Source: Saccharothrix obliqua (lineage in GTDB: Bacteria > Actinomycetota > Actinomycetes > Mycobacteriales > Pseudonocardiaceae). Taken from it: DNA of 64,000 nt. Position numbers and translations under genes: made by a program. The DNA is taken from contig NZ_JAHXGQ010000014.1 of the NCBI RefSeq assembly GCF_019375475.1, positions 1-64,000 on the forward strand, in the 5' to 3' direction. Below, piece after piece: positions 51,978-60,765 of this stretch (its first letter is position 1; each line of letters begins with the position of its first letter). Under the pieces are notes generated by a model. It did not search any database and was not told where the DNA came from. It saw only the letters and a list, made by a program, of their open reading frames with translations.

Positions 51978-52217
51978 GTCCGGTCGCCGCCCGCACCCGG
52001 CGCCGGGCCGCGATCCGCGCGAAGCGCCGGACCGCGATCCGCACCTGGCGGTGGGCCGCGACCTGCACGAAGCGCCGGACCGCGATCCGCACCTGGCGGC
52101 GGGCCGCGACCCGCGCGAAGCGCCGGACCGCGATCCGCACCCGGCGGCCGGCCGTGACCTGCACCAAGCGCCGGACGACGATCCGCGCCCGGCGTCCGAC
52201 CGTAGCCCGCACCCGGC
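51978..52217. repeat. Five 48-bp tandem repeats
   Basis: Units begin at 51978, 52026, 52074, 52122 and 52170. The middle three are nearly identical and the outer two are diverged. Each unit has an internal 24-bp sub-repeat; in one plus-strand frame it reads as 16 residues of the form PDRDPHLAAGRDPREA. No ribosome-binding site starts that frame, and it would run past the glycosyltransferase start at 52269, so I treat the array as non-coding. It fills most of the 370-base gap between the methyltransferase and the glycosyltransferase. Confidence 0.8.
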
Positions 52218-52268
52218 GACCGGCAGCAGCCCGACCCCGGCACCCCCTCACGTGACAGGAGAGACCCC

Positions 52269-53552
52269 ATGCGCGTGCTGTTCCTGACCCCTCCCGGGCT
52301 GAAATCGCACCTGTACCTCCAGACGACCGTGGCGTGGGCGCTGCGCACCGCCGGGCACGACGTGCGGGTCGCCGGGCAGCCGGAGCTGGTCGAGGACCTG
52401 GCCGCCACCGGCCTGACCGGTGTGGTGGTGGGCGAGCGGCAGGCCGAGGTGCTGGCCGAGGTGGACGAGACCTCCGAGCCCGCCCCGCAGCCGATCCCCG
52501 CGACCGACGACGGGCGGCTGCCCGTGCAGACCGACTACGCCCGCGACGACCCGCGCGGCGAGCTGTCGTACCTGACCACCAACTTCCTCCCCTTCCTCTA
52601 CACCGACGACATGCTCGGCGAGCTGGTCGAGTTCGCCCGCGACTGGCGACCCGACCTGGTGATCTGGGACCAGATGACCTACGCCGGGATGATCGCGGCC
52701 CGCGCGTGCGGCGCCGCGCACGCACGCATCCTGTTCGGCGCGGACGGTTACGTGCAGCTGTGGCGGGCGCTGCCGGAGCAGGGCGGCGCGGACGACCCCA
52801 TGCGCGAGTGGCTGGAGCCGGTCCTGGAGCGGTTCGGGTGCGGGCCGTTCGCGGACGACGCGGTGACGGGCCAGTGGACCGTCGACCCCATGCCGCCTTG
52901 GATCTGGCGGCCGTCCGGTGTGCGTTACGTGCCGGTGCGCACGCCCGCGTTCAACGGGACCACCGTGATCCCGGACTGGTTGCTGCGCAAGCCGGAACGG
53001 CGGCGGGTGTGCCTCACGCTCGGCATGACGCACCGCGAGGCGAACGTCGCGGAGGCGTCGGCGGCCGACCTGCTGGAGGCGGTGAGCGACCTCGACGTCG
53101 AGGTGGTCGCCACTTTCACCGGCAAGCAGCTGGAGGGCGTGGGAACCCTGCCGGACAACGTCCGCGCGGAGGACTACGTCCCGATGAACGCGTTGCTGCC
53201 GACGTGTTCCGCCGTCGTGCACCACGGCGGGACCTCCACGATGACGGCCGCCTACGAGCACGCCGTGCCCCAGCTCCTGGTGCCCAGCGCGTACTGGAGC
53301 GAGAAGTGGTACGGGCCCATCGCCCAGGGCAACGCCCTGGCCGAGCAGGGCGCGGGCCTGCTGCTGTCCGGGGACTCCGACCACCTGTCCGCGGCGGCGC
53401 TGCGTGCCGGCCTGGTCCGGGTGCTGGACGACCCGTCGTTCCGGCACAACGCCGAGCGGCTGCGGGCCGAGTGGGCGGCGGTGCCCACCCCGAACGACCT
53501 CGTGCCCGCGTTGGAAAGGCTGACCGGTCAATACCGGGGCGCCCGGCCGTGA
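52269..53552 (+). CDS. Glycosyltransferase 1 (GT1, macrolide/enediyne type)
   Basis: A 427-residue GT-B fold glycosyltransferase of the EryCIII/DesVII-like group. The N-terminus is MRVLFLTPPGLKSHLYLQTTVAWALRTAGHDVRVA, and the C-terminal nucleotide-sugar motif is VVHHGGTSTMTAAYEHAVPQLL. It should transfer the deoxy amino sugar to the enediyne aglycone. Relatives in macrolide clusters need an activator protein; none is seen here. The ATG follows AGGAGAG. Confidence 0.9.
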   Translation: MRVLFLTPPGLKSHLYLQTTVAWALRTAGHDVRVAGQPELVEDLAATGLTGVVVGERQAEVLAEVDETSEPAPQPIPATDDGRLPVQTDYARDDPRGELSYLTTNFLPFLYTDDMLGELVEFARDWRPDLVIWDQMTYAGMIAARACGAAHARILFGADGYVQLWRALPEQGGADDPMREWLEPVLERFGCGPFADDAVTGQWTVDPMPPWIWRPSGVRYVPVRTPAFNGTTVIPDWLLRKPERRRVCLTLGMTHREANVAEASAADLLEAVSDLDVEVVATFTGKQLEGVGTLPDNVRAEDYVPMNALLPTCSAVVHHGGTSTMTAAYEHAVPQLLVPSAYWSEKWYGPIAQGNALAEQGAGLLLSGDSDHLSAAALRAGLVRVLDDPSFRHNAERLRAEWAAVPTPNDLVPALERLTGQYRGARP

Positions 53553-53787
53553 GCAAGTCCGGCAATTCCGGCGAGCCGCGCCGGGAATTCGGCCGGGCCC
53601 GGCGCGCGGCACGCACTCGAAACCCCGACCGAACAACGCGTGCCGAGCCGGTGAATAGTCCGTTCCGGGCGGGGGTGGCGATTTTTTCCGGACCGCCGGA
53701 AGCGCTCCCGACGTGGCTCGGCGGAGCGGTGCGACCTGTTTTCGCGTGGTCGTGCTGCCAGTTGTCCGCTGCGCTACAGTAAGCCGT

Positions 53788-56700
53788 ATGCGCTTCGGTA
53801 TTCTGGGCCCGTTGGAGGTGTGGACCTCGACGGGTCAGTCCGTGCGCGTTCCGGAGGTGAAGGTCCGCGCATTGCTGGCGCACCTGCTGGTCAACCGGGG
53901 CCGCCGGGTGTCGGCGGGTCGGCTTATCGAGGACCTGTGGGGGGAAAACCTGCCGGCGAACCCCGCCGGTGTGTTGCGCAGCAAGGTTTCCCAGCTCCGC
54001 CGGGTGCTGGACGACGCCGAGCGCGGCGGGCGTGACCTGATCGAGTTCCGCTCGGCGGGCTACCTGCTGCGCACCGACGCGCAGGCCGTCGACGCCGACG
54101 AGTTCACCGCCGCCGTCGAGCGTGCGCGCGGCACGGCCGAGACGAGGGCCAAGGCGGCGCTGCTGGCCGACTCGCTGGCGTTGTGGCGTGGTCCCGCGCT
54201 GGCCGACTTCGCCGACGAGGGCTTCGCCCGCGCCGCCATCGCGCGGCTGGACGAGCAGCGGTTGAACGCGCTCCAGGAGCAGGCCGAGGCGTGGCTCGCG
54301 CTGGGCGAACCCGACCGGTTGGCGGGCGAGCTGGCCGAGGTCGTGGCGCAGCACCCGTTGCACGAGCGGTTGCGCGCGTTGCTCATGCGCGCGCTGTACG
54401 TGTCGGGGCGGCAGGGCGACGCGCTGGACTGCTACCAGGACCTGCGGGTGCGCCTGCGGGAGGAGCTGGGCGTCGAGCCGGGTCCCGAGCTGGTCGCGCT
54501 GCACCAGTCGATCCTGCGGCGCGAGCCGGTGCCGGGCAGCCGCCCGCCGGCACCCGAGGTGTCGCGGCCGAGGACGAACCTGCCGACGCCGCTGACCGAG
54601 CTGGTGGGCCGGGTCGAGGCCGTCGCGCTGACCCGCAAGCTGCTGGAGCGCGGCCGGCTGGTCACGATCACCGGCATGGGCGGCGCGGGCAAGACGCGGC
54701 TCGCCCTGGCCACGGCCGCCGAGCTGGTCGACCACTTCCCGTCCGGCGTGTGGCTGGTCGAGCTGACCGCGCTGGGCCAGCCCGCCGCCGGCCCGGACGA
54801 GGCGCGCGGCGCCGACCCGGCCGCGGTGCGCGCGGCCGTGGTCGAGATGATCAGCACGGTGCTGGGCCTGCACGACCAGCCCGGCGGCGCGCGGTTGGCG
54901 GCCGGTGCGGACGAGGACGTGCGGCGGCTGGTCGCGGCGTTGCGCGACCGGCGGGTGCTGCTGGTGCTGGACAACTGCGAGCACGTGGTGGAGCCGGTCG
55001 CCCAGCTCTGCTCGCTGCTGCTCGCCGCGGCGCCGTCGTTGCGGGTGCTGGCGACCAGCCGCGAACCCCTGCGCGTGACCGGTGAACTGCTGCACCCGCT
55101 GCCGCCGCTGGAGCTGCCGGGCCCGGACGAGGGCACCGACCCGGAGCGGTTGCTGCGTTACAGCGCCATCCACCTGTTCGTGTCCCGGGTCGCCGCCTCC
55201 AGTCCCGGTTTCGCGCTCACCACCGACAACGCCGCCGCCGTGGTCGAGATCTGCCGCCGGCTCGACGGGTTGCCGCTGGCGCTGGAGCTGGTGGCGACGA
55301 GGGTCCGCGCGCTGGGCGTGCAACCGCTGGTGCGGCTGCTGGACGACCGGCTGCTCCAGCTCTCGTCCGGCAAGCGCGACGTGCCCGCGCGTCACCAGAC
55401 GTTGCGCGGCATGATCGACTGGAGCTGGAGCCTGCTCGCGCCTGCCGAGCAGGCGGTGCTGCGGCGGCTCGCGCTGCACTCCGGCGGCTGCACGCTCAGC
55501 GCCGCCGCGGAGGTCTGCTCCGGCGGCGGCGTGGTCGCCGAGGAGGTGCCGGACCTGCTGGCGCGGCTGGTGGACTGCTCGCTGGTGGTGGCCGCGGAAG
55601 GGGTGGACGGGCCGCACTACCGGATGCTGGAGTCCGTCGCCGCCTACAGCGTGGAGCGCCTGCGTGAAGCGGGGGAGACCGCCGAGTGGCAGCGGCGGCA
55701 CGACGAGCACTACCTGTCCCTGGCCGAGCGCGCCGACCAGCGGCTGCGCGGGCGCGAGCAGCGGCGGTGGCTGCTGCTGCTGGACGCGGAGACGGTGAAC
55801 CTGCGTGCCGCGCTGCACAGCGCGATCCGGCGTGGTGACGCGGCGATGGCCGTCCGGTTGTGCTGCGCGCTGGCCTGGTACTGGGTGTTGCGCGGCCGGC
55901 TGGGCGAAGGCCGCCGGTCGTTCGCCGCGGCGCTGGCCGTGGCCGGTCCGGTGCCCGAGGGCACCCGCACGACGGCGTTGCTGTGGTGGGCGGGCATGAC
56001 GGCGATGGCGGGCGAGGACCCGGCACCCGTGCTGGCTCGCGTCAGCGGGCGGGACGCGCCGCGGTCCCCGGCCGACCGGCGGGGCGCGGCGCGGGCCGAG
56101 TGGCTGCTCGCCTCGGTCACGCCGAGCGACGTGGACCGCCCGGCGGGCGAGGACAAGCTCAGCCGCGCCCTCGCCACCTTCCGGGAGCTGGGCGACGACT
56201 GGGGCGTGGCGGTCGCGTTGAGCAGCCTGGCGTGGATCTCCTTGCTGCGTGGCGATTTCGCGGCGCTGCGGCGGGACGCGGAGCGCAGCCTGGCCCTCTT
56301 CCGCGAGCTGGGCGACGACTGGGGCATCCTCCAGGCCACCGACCCGCTCGCCGCGCTGGCCTACACCACCGGCGACCACGACCGCGCCGTCCAGCTCTGC
56401 TCGGACGGCCTGCGGACCGCCCGCGACCTCGGCCTGTGGCCGCAGTTCGCCTACTACCTCAACGAACTGGGCCGCCTCGCCCTGCTCGCCGGCGACTGCG
56501 CCCGTGCCCGGGATCTGCACGAGCGCGCCCGCACCCTGGCCGTCGAGCTGTCCAACCTGGCCGTGGCGCAGTACGCGGAGCAGGGGTTGGCCGTGGTGGC
56601 GCGCAGGCAGGGCGACTACGAGCTGGCGGAGCGACACCTCCGGCCGCTGCTCGACGCGGCGCGGCAGGCGGAGTGGGGCGAGGAGGTCACGTCCCTGTTG

Positions 56701-57051
56701 GCGGAGCTGGGTTTCGTGGCCGAGCAGCGTGGTGACGCGGAGGCGGCCTTCGCCCTGCACCGCGAGGGCTACGAGGCGGCCCGCACGACCGGCGACCAGC
56801 GCGCGGTGGCGCGGGCGCTGGAGGGCCTGGCCGGCGCGCACAACCTCATCGGGCGGCACGACGTGGCCGCGCGGCTGCTCGGTTGCGCGGCGGCGGCGCA
56901 GAACTCGATGGGCATCCAGGTGCCCGCGGCGGAGCGGTACGACGTGGACCGGGTGACCGACGCCGCGCGGGCGGCGCTCGGTGCGGCGTGCTTCGAGGCG
57001 GAGTTCGCGGTGGGCGGCGCTTCGCGGCCCGACGAGTGCGTTCCGGCCTGA
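53788..57051 (+). CDS. AfsR/SARP-family regulator with NB-ARC ATPase and TPR region
   Basis: A 1087-residue transcription factor. Residues 1-95 form an OmpR-like winged helix (VRALLAHLLVNRGRRVSAGRLIEDLWG). A bacterial transcriptional activation domain follows, ending near LREELGVEPGPELVALHQSIL (about residue 245). The ATPase has Walker A GMGGAGKTRLAL and Walker B VLLVLDNCEHV. The last 450 residues are helical, TPR-like repeats. Large SARPs commonly activate antibiotic clusters by binding direct repeats at the -35. Likely targets are the sugar and core operons. The preceding 235-base gap contains an AT-rich patch near 53690. Confidence 0.9.
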   Translation: MRFGILGPLEVWTSTGQSVRVPEVKVRALLAHLLVNRGRRVSAGRLIEDLWGENLPANPAGVLRSKVSQLRRVLDDAERGGRDLIEFRSAGYLLRTDAQAVDADEFTAAVERARGTAETRAKAALLADSLALWRGPALADFADEGFARAAIARLDEQRLNALQEQAEAWLALGEPDRLAGELAEVVAQHPLHERLRALLMRALYVSGRQGDALDCYQDLRVRLREELGVEPGPELVALHQSILRREPVPGSRPPAPEVSRPRTNLPTPLTELVGRVEAVALTRKLLERGRLVTITGMGGAGKTRLALATAAELVDHFPSGVWLVELTALGQPAAGPDEARGADPAAVRAAVVEMISTVLGLHDQPGGARLAAGADEDVRRLVAALRDRRVLLVLDNCEHVVEPVAQLCSLLLAAAPSLRVLATSREPLRVTGELLHPLPPLELPGPDEGTDPERLLRYSAIHLFVSRVAASSPGFALTTDNAAAVVEICRRLDGLPLALELVATRVRALGVQPLVRLLDDRLLQLSSGKRDVPARHQTLRGMIDWSWSLLAPAEQAVLRRLALHSGGCTLSAAAEVCSGGGVVAEEVPDLLARLVDCSLVVAAEGVDGPHYRMLESVAAYSVERLREAGETAEWQRRHDEHYLSLAERADQRLRGREQRRWLLLLDAETVNLRAALHSAIRRGDAAMAVRLCCALAWYWVLRGRLGEGRRSFAAALAVAGPVPEGTRTTALLWWAGMTAMAGEDPAPVLARVSGRDAPRSPADRRGAARAEWLLASVTPSDVDRPAGEDKLSRALATFRELGDDWGVAVALSSLAWISLLRGDFAALRRDAERSLALFRELGDDWGILQATDPLAALAYTTGDHDRAVQLCSDGLRTARDLGLWPQFAYYLNELGRLALLAGDCARARDLHERARTLAVELSNLAVAQYAEQGLAVVARRQGDYELAERHLRPLLDAARQAEWGEEVTSLLAELGFVAEQRGDAEAAFALHREGYEAARTTGDQRAVARALEGLAGAHNLIGRHDVAARLLGCAAAAQNSMGIQVPAAERYDVDRVTDAARAALGAACFEAEFAVGGASRPDECVPA

Positions 57052-57541
57052 CCCGGTTCCCCGGGTGACGGCGCGACCGGTGGTCGCGCACGCCGGGTCC
57101 GGCGGGCGGCGCGGCCCAGTGGACGGTCCGATGTGGTGGGCGGTGCGGCCCCGCGGGTGGCCCGGCCCGGTGGGCAGTCCGGTCGGGCGGGTGGTGCGGT
57201 CCGCGCGCTCGCGGGGATCTGTCAGGCGGGCTCCCCGGTAGTTCCAGCTGCGGGGAGGGGCTTCCTGCCGCCCGGGTTCTTGTGGGACGGGGTCGGGGGC
57301 TCGTTCGCCCGAACGGCGGTGTGGTGGCGGGCATCGGGCGGTCAACCGGTGCCGCCGGGGTGTCCGAGCGGGTGGACCTGGCTCGTGTCGCGGCACTGGC
57401 GCAAACGAAGAGACGTGCCGCGCGCCGGCGGGTGTGATGCTTCATTCGCATATCGGGCGCCAGGTCGGTGCAGTGGTGAATGGGCCAGGGCAGTGCCGGA
57501 GCGGTTGGACACCGCGGGGCGCGCCCCGAGGGGGCAATTCA
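57052..57541. other. Intergenic region between SARP and radical SAM genes
   Basis: About 490 bases without a supported gene. Two diverged copies of a roughly 40-bp G-rich block (starting CGGCCC(A/G)GTGG near 57113 and 57168) suggest another decayed repeat pair. The radical SAM gene has its own GAGGGGG site at the end of the region, so its promoter should be in this gap. Confidence 0.45.
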
Positions 57542-59479
57542 ATGCCAAAAGGTGTTTGGCTGGTCCAGCAAGGTGTCTGGGCCATGACGCTGGAATCAAT
57601 GCCGCTGGCGGCGGGCTATCTCAAGGCGACCGCGCTCCAAGAGCCGCGGATCGCCCGGGAGACCGATATCCGCATCCACAACTTCGACGGCGGGGTGAGC
57701 CTCTTCGAGATGGCCAACTCCCTGTTCCGCGACGGAGCGCCGGACGTGCTGGCTTTTTCCGTCCTGGGCTGGAACTACCACGCCTTCGGAGCGCTGGCGG
57801 AAACCTTCAAGCAGATCAACCCCGACGGCTGGGTGGTGTTCGGCGGCAACCACGTCTCGCACCAGGCCGAGCGGGTGTTCGGCACGTTCCCCGACGTCGA
57901 CGTGGTGGTCAACGGCGAAGGTGAGTTCACCTTCCGCGAACTGCTGTTGGCCAACCTCGACGGGCGTTCGACGGACGCGTTGCACGACATCCAGGGCATC
58001 TCGTTCCGGGCGGACGGCGGTATCACGACCACCGAGGACCGGCCGCGGCTGGAGAACCTGGACGAGATCGGCTCACCGGTGCTGACCGGATCGGTGCCGC
58101 TGCTCGGCGACGACGGCGAGTTCCGCTACGACGTCGCGCTGCTGGAAACCAACCGCGGCTGCCCTTACAAGTGCTCGTTCTGCTACTGGGGCGGCGCGGT
58201 GGGGCAGCGGGTGCGTGCGTTCTCGCGCGAGCGGTTGCGCCAGGAGGTCGAGGTCTTCGCGCAGCACAAGGTGCACACCATCGTGCTGTGCGACGCGAAC
58301 TTCGGCATGTTGCCGATCGACGTGGAGTTCATCGAGGACGTGATCGCGATCCGGGAGAAGTACGGGTTCCCGAAGAGCATCGAGACGTCCTGGGCGAAGA
58401 ACAAGTCGAAGGTCTTCTACAAGATAGTCAAGATGATGAAGGAAGCGGGCCTGCACAGCTCGTTCACCCTCGCCCTGCAAACCCTGGACGACAACACGCT
58501 CGACCTCATGAGCCGGCGGAACATGAAGGTCAACGACTGGGAAGAGCTGGCCGAGTGGCTGGACCGCGAGGGGATGCAGTGCTACGCCGAACTCATCTGG
58601 GGCGCGCCGGGTGAGACCGTCGAGTCCTTCATCAAGGGCTACGACCGGTTGGCCGCGCACGTGTCGCGGGTGGCGGTCTACCCGATGCTGATCCTGCCGA
58701 ACACGACCTACCACCAGGACCGCAAGCGGTTCGGGCTGGTGACCGTGCGCGGCGACAGCGACGACTTCGAGTACCTGGTCTCCCACGACACGATGTCGGC
58801 GGCGGACAACCAGTACATGAACCAGCTCATCTTCTTCGCCCGGCTGGTGGCCGAGAACCCGGTGTTCCGCACCCTGTGGACGCCGTTGCGGGAACTGGGC
58901 GGCGTGTCCCAGTCGCAGGCGATCCGCTCGTTGATGGAGTGGTTCGAGGCGGCGGAGGACCAGGCTTCGCAGCCGTTCCGGTCGGGTCTGGAGAAGGCGT
59001 TCACCAACCCCGACGTGCTCGGCCCCGTGTCGGAGTACACCTACGGCAGCCGGGACGCCCGCGGCGCGTTGCGCCGCTGGTGGCGGGAGGCGATGCTGCC
59101 GCTGGTGCCGAAGGAGTCGGCCGACCTGCTGAACAGGGTGTTCGAGTACGACATGCTGACGCTGCCGGTGTACACCAGCCCGGGGCGCGAGCCGTCGCAC
59201 GAGGTGGTCAACGAGAGCCTGCCCGTCGAGGTGATCGAGGGCGAGCGCTTCTACGTCTGGCACGACGCGGTCCTGCCGTGCGACGCGCCGACCTTGGCGT
59301 GGTCGTTGAAGCACGGCGAGCCTTACGACCACGTGCTTGGCGAATGGCGCACCACGATGTACTACAAGGTTGGCGCGCACCACTTCGTCGGCTCGACCAA
59401 CCACGAGGAGATCGTCTACTACTCGGGCCGTCCGGCGCGCGAGCTGTTCGGCCGTGGACAGGAAGGGGCAACCGCGTGA
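57542..59479 (+). CDS. Cobalamin-binding radical SAM enzyme
   Basis: A 645-residue class B radical SAM protein. The N-terminal B12-binding-type domain contains DVLAFSVLGWNYHAFGAL and VFGGNHVSHQAERVF. The radical SAM core has the cluster motif RGCPYKCSFCYW (CxxxCxxC) and later YAELIWGAPGETVESFIKGYDRL. Such enzymes methylate unreactive carbons; related B12-radical SAM proteins occur in enediyne clusters (for example KedN5 in kedarcidin). A C-methylation of an aryl or sugar carbon is the likely but untested role. The ATG at 57542 follows GAGGGGG. It is coupled to the next gene by GTGA overlap. Confidence 0.86.
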   Translation: MPKGVWLVQQGVWAMTLESMPLAAGYLKATALQEPRIARETDIRIHNFDGGVSLFEMANSLFRDGAPDVLAFSVLGWNYHAFGALAETFKQINPDGWVVFGGNHVSHQAERVFGTFPDVDVVVNGEGEFTFRELLLANLDGRSTDALHDIQGISFRADGGITTTEDRPRLENLDEIGSPVLTGSVPLLGDDGEFRYDVALLETNRGCPYKCSFCYWGGAVGQRVRAFSRERLRQEVEVFAQHKVHTIVLCDANFGMLPIDVEFIEDVIAIREKYGFPKSIETSWAKNKSKVFYKIVKMMKEAGLHSSFTLALQTLDDNTLDLMSRRNMKVNDWEELAEWLDREGMQCYAELIWGAPGETVESFIKGYDRLAAHVSRVAVYPMLILPNTTYHQDRKRFGLVTVRGDSDDFEYLVSHDTMSAADNQYMNQLIFFARLVAENPVFRTLWTPLRELGGVSQSQAIRSLMEWFEAAEDQASQPFRSGLEKAFTNPDVLGPVSEYTYGSRDARGALRRWWREAMLPLVPKESADLLNRVFEYDMLTLPVYTSPGREPSHEVVNESLPVEVIEGERFYVWHDAVLPCDAPTLAWSLKHGEPYDHVLGEWRTTMYYKVGAHHFVGSTNHEEIVYYSGRPARELFGRGQEGATA

Positions 59480-60750
59480 GCCAGAACCTCCCGGCCGGGC
59501 TGCGGCTCGTCGAAGGCATCCCGGACGACCGGTACCCGGACTGGTTGGACTGCTGGCTCGGCGTGTTCGGCGGCCCGGTGGGCTCCGAGCCCGCGCTGGT
59601 GGACTTCTACCGGCGCAACTACCCGCCGGAGCGCGGTCTCGCGGTCGCCGCCGAGGACGACGCGTACATCGCCACGAACATGGCGGTGGACCGGGAACTG
59701 GTGCTGCCCGGCGGGCACGTGGTGCCGGCCGCGGCGGGCACCGGCGGCTCCGCGCACCCGGCCGCCGCGCGCCAGGGCCTGATGCGGCTGACCGCCGACA
59801 TGCTCACCCGCCGCGCGGTGGACGAGGACAAGGCCATCATGATCGGCGGCGCGTCCGAGTGGCCGATCTACGGCAGGTTCGGCGTCGGCCCGGCGACGTG
59901 GTGCGACTCGGTGGAGATCGACGTGCGCGCGGCGGGCCTGCGTGACGACGTGCCGGGCCGGGACGTGCGACCGCGGCGCGTGACCGCGGAGCAGGCGCGG
60001 GAACTGGCGCGGGAGCTGTACCGGCGGCAGGCGCTGGAGGTGCCCGGCGAGGTGCTTCCCCCGGCGGCGTACTGGGACCGGCTCACCGACGACCCGGCCC
60101 TGGGCCGGTTGGAGGAGTCGCTGGCGCTCGGGATGCCCGGCCCGGGGCCGCGGTTCTGCCTGGCGGTCGAGGACCGCGGCCTGGTGACCTACCGCGTCGC
60201 GCCGAACTGGACGCCGGAGAGCGCGCCGCACTCCACGTTGCACGTCATCGACTTCCTGGCGCTCGACGCGGAGGCCGAGGGCGCCCTGTGGCGGCACCTG
60301 TTCTCCGTCGACCTGGTGCGCGAGGTGCACGTGTGGCGGCTGGCCGTGGACAGCCCGTTGCGCTGGTGGGTCTCGGACGCCCGGCGCGTGCGGTCCAAGC
60401 GGCAGGACGCCCTGTGGCTGCGCCCGCTGGACGTGCCGCGCCTGCTGAGCACCCGCGAGTGGGCGTGCGACGGCACCCTCACCCTGAGCGTGCACGACCA
60501 CCTCGGCTTCGCGGAGGGCACGTACCGGCTCACCGCCGAGTCGGGCAAGGCGTCGTGCGAGCGCACCACCACTGACCGCCCCGACATGGAGATGGACGTC
60601 AGCACCCTCGGCGCCATCCTGCTCGGCGGCAACCCCGCCGTCAGCCTGGCCCTCAGCGGTCGCATCCGGGCCACTGAGGCCCGCGTCGCGCACCTCTGGG
60701 ACACCATGGCGACCCCGGCACGCGCGCCCCACATCAGCTACTGGTTCTGA
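59476..60750 (+). CDS. Eis-like GNAT N-acetyltransferase
   Basis: A 424-residue protein with the Eis architecture: an N-terminal GNAT domain, a second degenerate GNAT domain and a C-terminal SCP2-like domain. The opening (EDDAYIATNMAVDRELVLPGG) and MIGGASEWPIYGRFGVGPATWCDSVEID match the first GNAT domain of Eis proteins. The final segment ends in HISYWF, so the carboxylate Eis uses for catalysis is terminal, as in the family. Eis acetylates aminoglycosides and other amines, so an amino group on the sugar or aglycone is a good candidate substrate. Overlap with the radical SAM gene indicates a shared step or transcript. Confidence 0.82.
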   Translation: MSQNLPAGLRLVEGIPDDRYPDWLDCWLGVFGGPVGSEPALVDFYRRNYPPERGLAVAAEDDAYIATNMAVDRELVLPGGHVVPAAAGTGGSAHPAAARQGLMRLTADMLTRRAVDEDKAIMIGGASEWPIYGRFGVGPATWCDSVEIDVRAAGLRDDVPGRDVRPRRVTAEQARELARELYRRQALEVPGEVLPPAAYWDRLTDDPALGRLEESLALGMPGPGPRFCLAVEDRGLVTYRVAPNWTPESAPHSTLHVIDFLALDAEAEGALWRHLFSVDLVREVHVWRLAVDSPLRWWVSDARRVRSKRQDALWLRPLDVPRLLSTREWACDGTLTLSVHDHLGFAEGTYRLTAESGKASCERTTTDRPDMEMDVSTLGAILLGGNPAVSLALSGRIRATEARVAHLWDTMATPARAPHISYWF

Positions 60751-60765
60751 TCGGAAGGACTGCAC

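Noticed and set aside
51978..52217. CRISPR array or coding repeat protein
   Set aside because: There are no spacers, no start with a ribosome-binding site, and the frame would run across the glycosyltransferase start.
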